NCBI GenBank assembly: GCA_010909165.1
Contig: VJWM01000103.1
Span: forward strand, 434,001 to 498,000
Direction: 5' to 3'
DNA from: Anthoceros angustus
Lineage: Eukaryota > Streptophyta > Anthocerotopsida > Anthocerotales > Anthocerotaceae
DNA length: 64,000 nt
Below are positions 34,720 to 49,583 of the stretch, piece after piece. Position numbers and translations under genes: made by a program. Every line of letters begins with the position of its first letter. Position 1 is the stretch's first letter. Below the pieces are notes generated by a model. That model had not been told where the DNA came from and did no database searches. It saw only the letters and a program-made list of their open reading frames with translations.

Positions 34720-35095
34720 TTAGGCGAGCAAAGCTTCGATCCGGATAAGAGATCCATTGCTGGGGATCGGGAGTCCCGAGAAATTTCTGCCTGTGGCTGC
34801 TTCCGTGAGTGACCAACTGTTGGTTGCAACAACACAAAGGAATGATCGGTCAGCGCTGAATTTTATAACCAAAATAATATGACCAGACGAAAAGAACAAG
34901 AACAGAAGCAGTAGCAGTAACCGTAAATTACGTACAGTGGTTGCCCTTGTGCTTACCTGTACTTGGTCATTCAACTTACAAGGAAACGAGAGGGCTTGAA
35001 CTTTTCTGGCTCAATTTTATATGTACGTCATGCACATCCAGCACAATGTTCCAGCCCTTGGGAATGTGGTATCCTGCACTTACCTTGCAGGCTGC
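34720..35095 (-). pseudogene. P450 3'-end pseudogene, duplicated fragment
   Basis: The minus strand repeats exon 8 of the P450 (WSLTEAATGRNFSGLPIP to the stop at 34722-34720), the last intron, and only the last bases of exon 7. Sequence then jumps into the end of exon 6 (FKPSRF homologue at about 34980-35010) and continues to GYHIPKGWNIVLDVHDVH and its acceptor near 35080. Most of exon 7, including the haem-binding Cys loop, and intron 6 are deleted, and exon 6 has an internal deletion. No function is possible. It is the end of a block shared with 23,985-26,100. Confidence 0.8.
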
Positions 35096-36132
35096 AGAGC
35101 AGAAATAGGTTTTCACGTTCATGATAAAAGACAACACCGAGCAACCTGTGCCCTGCAGCATCCGTTTAAGAAGGATGGCACCGTAGCGTGCTTTGGATTC
35201 CAGAACAAATTGCAAAATGGGCAAATTGTAGAAAATAATGTTAAATGAAAAAATCAATGATGCTTGAAAGGCTGTGGCAAGCATTGCGGGCTTCGTGGAG
35301 ACGCAATTGCCATGAGGGAAAAGTTTCGTCCACAGAGCAACCACCGCTTGCCGTTCCAAGTGTTCCTGTAGGATTACAAGAGCATGCCTTACAACTTTGC
35401 AGGTACAATGCGATCGGACGATTTGAGGGCAACCAGTGGAGATACCATATGCACTGACAATGTACAGACATTACGGGATGTGTCCCTTTAGCAGGATGAT
35501 GTGTACCTGTGTCCATCTCTACTACTGGATGTATGTCCTGCCCATGTCTGGAGACCTAAACGGCAATTGATCCTAGCCACAGCAGGTCTGTTGTATGGAC
35601 GTGGGCGACTGGACGTCATGTGTGTGCACAGCTTTGTCAGGTGCGAGCTCACGGGCAAAACTGCTCGTTTGCAGACGTTCGCAGGACCAGCTTGCTCATG
35701 CAGAACTTTGCAAGGCGGAGTGTTCTTTTCCAAGGCTTTTGTCTCCAAGTCTGTGCAAGCTGCAGAGGTCAGGAGAGTGGCAGGGCTTGCCAGGCAGCGA
35801 AATGAGGTTTTGGTGCAAGCCACGGTTGGCCTATTTGGAGAGCTCAGCCAGCAGCCTTCAAGCAGTCGTGAGTCACATGGCATATCCATGCCAGCCTTTG
35901 CAACAGTTCTGATGCCTTGATGCAAAGAGAAGCTCTACTTTCCAGCTCGGGTGTTGCAACCGCACCTTTGCCTCGGCTTTGGCACATGAATCCATGTATG
36001 CGAGGTAGCTTTCATGGACAGTCTGACAATCTGATCAAGACAGTCTGATCATGAGCTCACTTGCCAAGTTGCAGCAAACAGCTTGATCCTGAGGCTCGCT
36101 AGCTCCTCTCTTCTAGACTGTGCTCGAGGCAC
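35096..36132. other. Intergenic upstream of the bHLH gene
   Basis: Two overlapping open frames of about 140 codons on opposite strands (35501-35920 plus, 35925-35488 minus) exist, but neither resembles a known family. The end of the region is the bHLH promoter. Confidence 0.4.
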
Positions 36133-36138
36133 TATAAA
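36133..36138 (+). promoter_or_regulatory. TATA box of the bHLH gene
   Basis: TATAAA in GGCACTATAAAGTTCC. Transcription would start roughly 25-35 bp downstream (about 36160-36170), which is past the first in-frame ATG at 36151. This supports the ATG at 36214 as the translation start. Confidence 0.6.
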
Positions 36139-36213
36139 GTTCCATCCATCGTGGTCTCCATTGTCAATCGATTCATGATGGTCATTGCTAGCGCGCTCTC
36201 AGTCACAACCGGA

Positions 36214-38426
36214 ATGGAGGTTTCAGAAAGGCAGTGGACGCACATGCACGAAGCCCTACATCCAATCAGCGGCACCTTCCACCTCAACGGAATTCAAGAC
36301 GATTCAGTTCGTCGTTTCTTGCGACACCTCGGCAACTGCAACATGATTGTGGCACCTTCAGGCACAGGAATCTTGCATCTCTCGGAAGTTTACATTCCTT
36401 CAAATTCAGGCCGCAGCCAGGGCCGGCCTGATCCATGGCCAGCTCAGCTGGTATCGGAGCTGTATGACAACGCCATCCATTTGGGTGATGAGCGAAGAGT
36501 GGTTACACCGGTGGAGGACAACAGACAGAAGGCTTCGGCTCCCAGGCGCATGCCTCCCCAGGCTTTCCATGGTTTTCCTTCACTTCCTCCCTCTAACAGC
36601 TTCCTGCAGGCCCAGGCTTCAGAGATGTACCCTGCTCATGTCTTCCCGCCGCCGGGCCCGTTGCCAGCATGGGAAATCTGTTCAACTTCTCACATTTTGG
36701 ATGGCAGCAGTCACGGCACAATTTCCAATGCACCAACCATGGACGGAGCACCTGGTGTGGAGCAATTCTTTGAATCAGACAGTACGATAACCAGTCCTAG
36801 TGCATTTGCCATTGAAGATGGACTGAAGAATGCGTTTGAGATGCCGGACTGTTTTACAAGCTTTGACGCATTCGACCTTGAAATCCTGGGATCCTGGCCG
36901 CAAGTTGGCAAAAGTATTGGTGCAGGGCACACTGACCTGCCGGGGACTGGAATCGGCTCTCCAATTGCGACCACATGCGAATCTGGGTGTGCTAGTCCAG
37001 CAACAGCAATTACTCCTGCTGCTTCAAATTCTGGCCCGGCATCTATTTCGCAGTACACGCCGACAAATCAGGCAGAGAATGTCAGCGCCCACTGCCTGCC
37101 TAAACCACCGATACCACCCGAGGGACGCCCACCTGCGAGTCCTCCGGATCTGCGTGACCGTTTGTCTAAGTCTTCTGGGGAGTCCCAGCCCAAGCAACTT
37201 CAGGTCCTGACGGCGTCGGATTCCACCACTTGTTTTCCTTTCACCTCAGATGGCAGACCGGCACCCGGAATCAGCTTGCAACCACCACCAAGCCAACAGT
37301 CCGATTCGAAGCTGAAGAGCCTCATGCCACAGCCGCGCCCGGACCACAAATTGCAGAAGCCTGTAGGCCCACAAAAGAGCGGCGGCTTGGTGCAGCTTTT
37401 GGAGCTTGGTGCAGACACCCGGTGTGCCCATATGCATGTGGACAAATTGAAACAAGCGGAAGATCATGTGGCCAGAGAGCGACGACGGAGGGACCTCATG
37501 AACACCAGGTTTCAGACTCTCGATACTCTCATTCCACAAACTGAAATATGCAGAGTAAGTGCACATCCAGGACTGTTCACTTTCGGCCAACTGGCCTTGG
37601 ATTTCAGATTGCTGACTGAATTCGCTGACCTGCTGGTTCGCCCATGGATCGATCAGAAGCGTGAACGGTTGGGAATAGTAGAAGAAGCCATGTCCCACGT
37701 AAAACACATGCAACAGAAGGTGCTTGATCTCGGAAGGAAAAAGCAAAGATTGCACACCGAGGAGCTGGAGCTGAAGATTCGCCGCAGTACTCCAGGTCTG
37801 GACCATATCTTCGGCCCCAGAAGTCTGAGGTATGGTCGTGACGCTTATCTAAACTGTTCCTTTGTTTGATGGATTGTGTTGTCACATGTTTGGCAGTGAC
37901 GGCACCTGAGACGTCACCGGCCCAGAAAGCACCGACTTCGAGCAGAAGCACGAACATGATCCAAGGAAGAGACAAGTCCGGGGATCTGAAAGTGGAGATC
38001 TTGGCCGACGACGCGGACGACAAGCAAGATCTTATGGTGTTCATACGGTGCAAGTCCACCTGCACCGGCACCCTGTTGGGTCGGCTTCTGCGGTGCTTGC
38101 AAACGCTCCAATTGGAAGTTTCCCGCTGTTCCGTCACAGCACATGACTCTGCTCATTTGTTTTGCTGCAACTTTGTATGCACATTTGACTCATTCCAGGT
38201 GACGGATATAACACTGGGCCCCGTGAACTGCTCAAGATCTCGTTTTAAGAGCCTTTGTATCGTGCCATTGAAATCAATGACCTTGCAGTTTCGTGTGCAG
38301 CTGTCAGCGAAAGACATCCCAAGCAGCTCCATGCCTGCCCTTGCAATGTTAGCACCCACAATTATCGACCGAATGGTTTCCGCCTTGCGACCGTTTTTGG
38401 AGCCCACTTCCAAATCAAATAGGTAA
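36214..38426 (+). CDS. bHLH transcription factor
   Basis: Exon 1 (to 37554) encodes a long N-terminal region rich in Pro, Ser and Gly without recognisable domains, then the basic region and helix 1: HVARERRRRDLMNTRFQTL (from 37465, about residue 418), with the His-Glu-Arg triad that binds E-box DNA. A GT-AG intron (37555-37656) falls in the loop, where plant bHLH genes often have one. Exon 2 supplies helix 2, RERLGIVEEAMSHVKHMQQK. A second intron ending at the AG near 37895 leads to an exon with KVEILADDADDKQDLMVFIR, which looks like the ACT-like dimerisation domain of many plant bHLH proteins, ending at 38426. The donor of intron 2 is unclear: the best consensus (GAG/GTATGG near 37829) puts the next exon out of frame. 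The start was chosen from the TATA position. Confidence 0.75.
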
Positions 38427-38434
38427 TCAAATAG

Positions 38435-38569
38435 CTAGTGGAGTAATGTAGCCTACTAGGTTAAGGGTTATAGAATCCACTAGTGGGATAATGTAGTCTA
38501 CTAGGTCACGGGTTATAGAATCTACTAGTGGAGTAATGTACCCTGCTAGGTTACAAGTTATAGAATCCA
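38435..38569. repeat. Tandem array, 3 x 45 bp
   Basis: Three units each starting CTAGTGG and ending TTATAGAATC(C/T)A, exactly 45 bp each, with a few substitutions and no indels. It begins nine bases after the bHLH stop codon. Confidence 0.9.
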
Positions 38570-39410
38570 TATGCTGTTACAATTCACATTATGAACATTA
38601 TTAAATATCAACAGTAGTAGAGGTTCTCAATGTTTAAGTAAAGATATTGCTTACATGTTTCTATGGTTGACCAATGCTTTTATGAATAGTCTCCTCTTCA
38701 CTTAAAATCTCATTTTCCTATTTATAAATAGGTTATGTGGAACTCAACCTTTTTCACCTTTATACTCATCCTTGTTGAGTTTTTTCTTGAATAATAAACT
38801 GTAAAGGTAAAAGCTCTCCATTTGCTGCAAATGATCAATAGCTATAATTTTCTTTTGTCATCCATTCTTGCACCTTAACATCTTTGGCTCTTTTTTTTTC
38901 CCAAGCATGTCCGGTCATAGGCACTAAATGTGTACCTATTTGGTAAGAATTGGATTGACCGATAATGCTTCCAGAATTGTGTGAGCCTTCAATAGATAAG
39001 CAATTCAGCACACCATAGTAGTACCAAGAGTCTCCCAACGCGAAGGTAACTTGGAAGCTGCAATTGTTGCAATGGGAAATGACCGAACAAGCTTTTTTGT
39101 CATGAACGCTCTTACCCATTGCAAACTAACCTTGAACCCACCATGTTTATTTGATCTTGTCACTAACTATAAAGTGTGAGATGTTGACTACAAAGCATGA
39201 TATCTTCTTTCAGTTCAATTTAGTCAATAGACCATGAGGCTCTTGCCTCAAAAATACCGAGGATGATTGGCTGGACAGAAGGTCCACATAATTGGAACCC
39301 TACTGAGTCGGACCTCATGGTCAACAAGACATCACAAATCTCTCTTTTCAGTTCTGAATAGCCTTCCAAAATAACTAGTAAGTAGTGAAGATCTGCTACA
39401 ATCGCTATTT

Positions 39411-39610
39411 TCCTTTCAATAGCTAGCATGCAATGTGGTTTCAACTGACCTCCTTTCAATAGCTAGCATGCAATGTGGTTTCAACTGACCTCCTTTCAAT
39501 AGCTAGCATGCAATGTGGTTTCAACTGACCTCCTTTCAATAGCTCGCATGCAATGTGGTTTCAACTCACTTCCTTTCAATAGCTCGCATGCAATGTGGTT
39601 TCAACTCACC
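39411..39610. repeat. Tandem array, 5 x 40 bp
   Basis: Five units of exactly 40 bp start TCCTTTCAATAGCT and end TTTCAACT followed by GACC, CACT or CACC. Units 1-3 are identical and units 4-5 share AGCTCGCATG and CAACTCAC variants. There are no unique spacers, so it is a minisatellite and not a CRISPR array. Confidence 0.93.
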
Positions 39611-40141
39611 ACTTGGAGAAAACCAATCATACATTAGACTTGTGTATAACCTTGCATATAGACTCTTTGACTCCTCCTATTCTAATGTGTGCAGTCTTCT
39701 AGTATTGTAGAGCTGCCATGATGTTCTTGTAGGTCTTCATAGCTATAGTGATTGGAAGCCATAGGTCATGTGTAAATCAATTAATGTAAGTACTCCTCCA
39801 CTTCCTTTTCTTTCTTCCTACATCTCCATCTTCAACACGGATTATGGTGTCCACATATTCTAGAGTAGGACTATTGTCATTTGTGCTTTGGGCCACTGAT
39901 GCTAGCACAATTGTCTTCCTTGGCTGTCTAATAGGGCGTTTCACAATTGCCAATTTTGGGACTTCATTTCACAGTTGCCAATTTTGGGACTTTGCTTGTT
40001 GACTCCTCTTGAGGTATAAAGCTGCTCTTCTCCTATTCTGATTGCTTCTCCTATGCATTGCTCTTTGCGCTTAATCATAAACATATAGATATTTTGAATT
40101 GTCTAATCCTATAAACCATTTTTAAATCCATTAGGCAGTAA

Positions 40142-40366
40142 GGTGCCTAATAGCTATATCAACTACGATCACTTATAAAAAAATTAATTGATCATCATAG
40201 TATTTTATTTAATTGCGGTGCCTAATAGCTATATCAACTACGATCACTTATAAAAAACTTAATTGATCATCATAGTATTCTATTTAATTGCGGTGCCTAA
40301 TAGCTATATCAACTACGATCACTTATATAAAAATTAATTGATCATCATAGTATTCTATTTAATTGC
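40142..40366. repeat. Tandem array, 3 x 75 bp
   Basis: Three 75-bp units begin GGTGCCTAATAGCTATATC and end TATTTAATTGC. They are nearly identical, differing by a few single bases. AT-rich, with the short inverted motif AATTGATCATC inside each unit. Confidence 0.9.
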
Positions 40367-40989
40367 GTTCTCTAGATGCCCGTGCAAAATTGTCGTAGAC
40401 CGCCGCCTTAGCATACCGGCTATCATCCGGTAGTCCTCAATCCTATAATATCATCACTTCATGTCCTAACTTCATAATATTGTATGTGCAAAGTACTATA
40501 TTAGATCTATCTATTGTATTAAATTCTTATTAGGCAATGTAGTGCACTCTGCTGTAAATAGGTAGTAAGGCTCTTATAGGATATGTTCTTATGTGTCTCA
40601 TCTTATGCACACATATTATAAAGCTCTTATTTAACCCCTCCTGGCTGGAGGGATATTTCTATCAATTTTGTTTTTCAAAAAAGGATTACTGAATAGGTAA
40701 TTCCTATCATTTTTAGGGGTTTTCTTTTCAGATTTCAGTTTTTAAGCGATAACTAATTACAGAGAATTTTAATCGGGCCATGCTCAGCACCCCAGTCACC
40801 ACGGTGACCTCCTCTTTCTATCCATGTTGTTGGGAAAACATTCCCACGGTGGGTCATCGACTCATTCCGAATGTTGTACCACCCGCTTCTCGGATAGAGA
40901 AACAAATGCTCAGCTGTTTCACACCAAGCCCTAGTGTGGTCCATTGAATTTGCGACCCGCGAACATCTTCCCTGCGCGAGACTGTCAGC

Positions 40990-43763
40990 ATGGGGGACGT
41001 TTCAGACGACGATGACCGACCGCTGGTGAGCCTCGTCCACTGGGTAATTCGGTTCTAGGTTGATGCTGGGATTTTTGGTGAGGGTGAAAGCGCTTCTATG
41101 TTTGACTCTAGCGATCTTCGTGATTGAGCAGGATCCCGGTGAGTCACCTAGTGTGGCTGTTCTGGATGAGGCAGAGGTGCATGAAGGGCTGCGTGCACAA
41201 TTTCCCACCACGTTTGGAAGGCAGGAGTTCAAGGTTGTTTCTCTGGAGACAGTACATGCCAAGACCAGGCGCTCTGAGCATGTCCTCCCTGACTCTGTCG
41301 GCTTGGAGGGCAAGGGCCGAATGGCTCTAAAGTTTGCTCCAGCTGCTGCTGTTGAGAGGAAGGACGCCTCCTTCGTCGGCCCTTTGCCTCCGGCGGAGGC
41401 ATCCGATGACGATGATGCGGATCAAATTGGGCCCCCAATGCCTCCTCTGCAACGAGAAGCGAGCACAACCAGCGAAGATGGAGGATCCAGTGAGGACGAG
41501 GCTGAGGATGAAGGATACCGGATTCCTCTGAGCAATGAAATTGTGCTCAAAGGACCTACCAAGGCATGCAATCTCTGCTTCTCTGGATTTTGAGGTTGGT
41601 CTCGGTTGGAGTGTGGTTCCTCTTTGATTGGTGCATGGACCTATGGTCGTCACTCCATGGGAACGTTGGAGTAGCAGGTTTTGTTGTATTGTCTCCATGT
41701 GTTCACGTACAGGTTCTGTGTCTTGAAAGCTATCTCGAAACCCGTTCTGCAGGTCGTCTCAGCATTAGCCGTTGATCCTTCAGGGTCACGGGTTCTGACT
41801 GGCAGCTTCGACTACAGCGTGCGCATGTATGACTTCCAAGGAATGGATTCCCGACTGCGATCCTTCAGGCAGTTTGAACCGAGTGAGGGTCATCAAGTTC
41901 GGGCACTGAGTTGGAGTCCAACAGCTGATCGATTTCTAGTTGTCACCGGTGCAGCGCAGGCCAAGGTGTGCTCTTCAGTGCCTGGGTGGCTTGCTTGTAG
42001 GAGTGTCATGTTTCAACTTTGTACAATATTCAGCTTTTGTAATCTTCTCAACCACGTGTCTGGAGCAGATATATGATAGAGATGGTCTGACACTAGGGGA
42101 ATACAATAAAGGTGACATGTACATACGAGACCTGAAGAACACAACGGGGCACATCTGTGGTCTAACCGGGGGTGAGTGGCACCCTAAGGAGAAGGACACC
42201 ATATTGACGTGCTCAGAAGATGGGTCTCTGCGCATCTGGGATGTCACCAATTTCAAGACACAGAAGCAGGTGCCAAGATTTTCTTGTGTTTTGAATTAAC
42301 TCATGGTCAGGTTCAAATGTCTAACATCTCCACATGGAATGCAGGTAATAAAACCGAAATTGGCAAGGCCAGGGCGAGTGGCAGTGACAGCTTGTTCGTG
42401 GGGGCTTAATGGCAAGTGTGTTGCGGGAGGTCTGGGGAATGGGTCTGTGCAGGTGACTTACGAGTACCCTAAAGTAGTGCATTGAAGTTGTCTATCTCTC
42501 AGACGCGCCTATTGATACATAAATTCCATGATCTGGCAGGTATGGAATGTGAAAGCTGGGTGGGGTAGCAGGCCAGATATATACATTGAAAAGGCTCATG
42601 AACCTGGTGATGATGTTACGGGTCTTTGTTTCTCTGCTGACGGTCATACTTTGCTGTCGAGAAGCACTGATGGGACTCTTAAGGTGAGTTATCTTTGCTT
42701 AAGGGTTTCTGATCATGGCATCTGCTATCTTCGTCTAATCTCAAAAGAGGTGATACGGTTGGCAGGTATGGGACCTACGACAGTCCAAAAAGGAGCTCAA
42801 AAGGTTCACAAACCTTCCAAATTCGTATGCTCAGACGAATGCATGTTTCAGCCCAGATGAACGTCTCATTCTCACTGGCACTTCTGTAGAGAAGGATGGC
42901 AAGTCAGGAGGGCTGTTGGTGTTCTTTGATAAGCAAAACTTTGATCTAGTGCAGCAAGTAGGTGTTTCAACGACTCAAAGTGTCGTCCGCACTGTCTGGC
43001 ATCCCAAGCTTAATCAGGTATTTTTCTTCTCGCTTTTCGTCTGCAAATTTTGAATTTGTTACTTGGATGTGTCACACCGTGGGTGGAACTGAAAACAAGT
43101 GCTTGACATACCGTACCATGTGGTCGACATTTCTGCATCCTATTTCCATGTGCAGTAACTGGATAGCTCACTTGTGTATTCTGTCTGTGTACACAGGTTT
43201 TCGCTACCACTGGAGATAAGAAAGAGGGTGGGACGCACATTTTATATGACCCGGCTATGAGTGAAAGGGGAGCTCTTGTATGTGTCGCAAGGGCACCACG
43301 CCAGAAGTCAGTTGATGACTTTGAGGCTCCTCCTGTGGTGCACAATCCCCATGCGCTGCCCATGTTCAGACCAGAACCAAGCCTCAAACGTCAAAGGCAG
43401 AAAGCACGGAATGATCCGATCAAGTCTAGAAGACCCGATTTACCTGTTACAGGTCCTGGCTATGGTGGGCGAGTAGGAACAACTAAAGGAAGTCTGCTCA
43501 CTCAATATCTTCTTAAGGTAATGGGACTTTCTTCTGTCGTATGTCAGCCCTTTATGATCCATCTTATCTTTATGGTCCATCTTACGTGAACCGTGTTTCA
43601 GGAGGGGGGATTGATCAAGGAGACGTGGATGGACGAGGACCCCAGGGAAGCTATTCTAAAGCACGCGGACGCAGCAGCCAAAGATCCGAGATATATCGCT
43701 CCTGCCTACGCTGAGACGCAGCCTCAGAGCATCTTTGCTGCATCGGAATCAGATGAGGAGTAG
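40990..43763 (+). CDS. WDR70: WD40 protein, WDR70 (gastrulation-defective 1) homologue
   Basis: Nine exons, 40990-41025, 41132-41563, 41753-41965, 42069-42269, 42345-42452, 42540-42683, 42766-43017, 43197-43517 and 43602-43763, all join in phase 0 to a 622-residue protein. The N-terminus is acidic (SDDDDADQIGPPMPP). WD repeats run from about residue 150: VVSALAVDPSGSRVLTGSFD with YSVRMYDFQGMDS, then LTCSEDGSLRIWDV and ADGHTLLSRSTDGTLKVWDL. The C-terminus has LPVTGPGYGGRVGTTKGSLL and ends ASESDEE. The WD order, the DFQGMDS segment and the C-terminal block are typical of WDR70, a nuclear protein linked in animals and fission yeast to histone H2B ubiquitination through a CUL4-DDB1 ligase. Intron 2 begins GC instead of GT. 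Length matches the family. Confidence 0.9.
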
Positions 43764-43941
43764 TGCGGAGGAAACGGCCCAGTTGTCGTATTTGTTACTG
43801 TGTATTTCGGCTACTAAGGTCGAGCAGTGGATGAATATTGATGATGTTGCGTGATACTTGTTGAAGGGAACGTATAGGTCCGCATTAAAGGGACTTCTGG
43901 CGTCCAGATGTGATCATTAGGGAGAGCAGTGGCTATATACC

Positions 43942-48596
<4,655 letters not shown>

Positions 48597-49583
48597 AACT
48601 GCAGCCCTTCTGTGGACACACGAAGACAAAACTCAAACCGAGCCCCTTGGAATACTCCACACAGCGGTCGTGACAAAATGTTACCTGACTGGATATGTGG
48701 AGGGTTACAGTGTGGGATCGCTGGACAGGAGATTGCAACTCGGCTCGCAACCAAATTTCCACCGAATCGGTTGCCAGATCATTTGGCCTGCCTTCACGTG
48801 GTATCACAGTGTGCTGTCATGGCAGGCACACCGACCTAACCACTATCCCTTCATCGACCATATTACGATCAGACGATGAATGAACCACCTCAACTGCCAG
48901 TTCTCTTCGCAAAAACACGGTGTCACAGAAACGTTCAGTAAGAAGCAATAGACATCTGACAATAGCAAAAGGAAGCACACCCCACGCAATCACCATAAGC
49001 AAACCCAAAGCCCACCACCGTTTACAAGACTGATAAATTCCACCATCAAACCATGTGAGTTCCCGCACAGGGCTATTGTTTCCTGTAAGCTAGCAACCTT
49101 CAAGGCAGGACTGGGAGAGAGGAAGGCTGCCCGCCATTATGGCCAAGCCTGCCTGCCATCCAGAGGAAGCCAGGCTGGGCCAGAACGAAGGGAAGCGGAA
49201 GCAAGACAAGGAAAGGTAAAAACCGTCTACGCTTTTTAACCTCTTGCTCAGGCCCACACACTGCAAGATAAAATAAGCTGCGGCTTTTCACCTCCACACT
49301 TAACTCGGGTCGGGCTCCACGACGCTTACACAGTTATGGTGGCCTAGATCCCCAGATTCTGCATGTGATTTGCGTTCCGTTGCTGGCTTGCCAATGCCAA
49401 TCCATGGTTTCCTCCGAACGCTCCCAGGCTCCAGCGTGCTTGAAAGGCAGGTGATGAAGGAGCGCAGGGATGCTGCTTACCGACCGTTATGTATCAACGT
49501 ACCAGCTGCTTTGGGGTTTCCGCTGACGGTCACGAGGATCAGTTTTTCTTTGCTGGCATTTCCAGTGGCTGAGGTGCTGGCCG
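48597..49583. other. Divergent intergenic region, MAPKKK / orphan ORF
   Basis: About 1 kb with no recognised gene between two divergent coding regions. It should include both 5' leaders. I see no clear TATA box. Confidence 0.4.

Larger units (their letters stand above)
38427..40989. other. AT-rich intergenic island with three tandem arrays
   Basis: Composition changes sharply to AT-rich compared with both flanks. Three unrelated tandem arrays lie here (38435-38569, 39411-39610 and 40142-40366). Minus-strand open frames (39119-38835, 39459-39220) are short and I do not recognise them. Near 40,780 composition returns to normal as the WDR70 promoter begins. Confidence 0.6.

Noticed and set aside
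38835-39459. Two minus-strand ORFs in the AT-rich island as genes
   Set aside because: Short, no recognisable domain, and one overlaps the beginning of the 40-bp array. I could not support coding.
39411-39610. Regular 40-bp repeats resembling a CRISPR array
   Set aside because: The whole unit is repeated with no unique spacers, and this is a eukaryotic region. It is a minisatellite.
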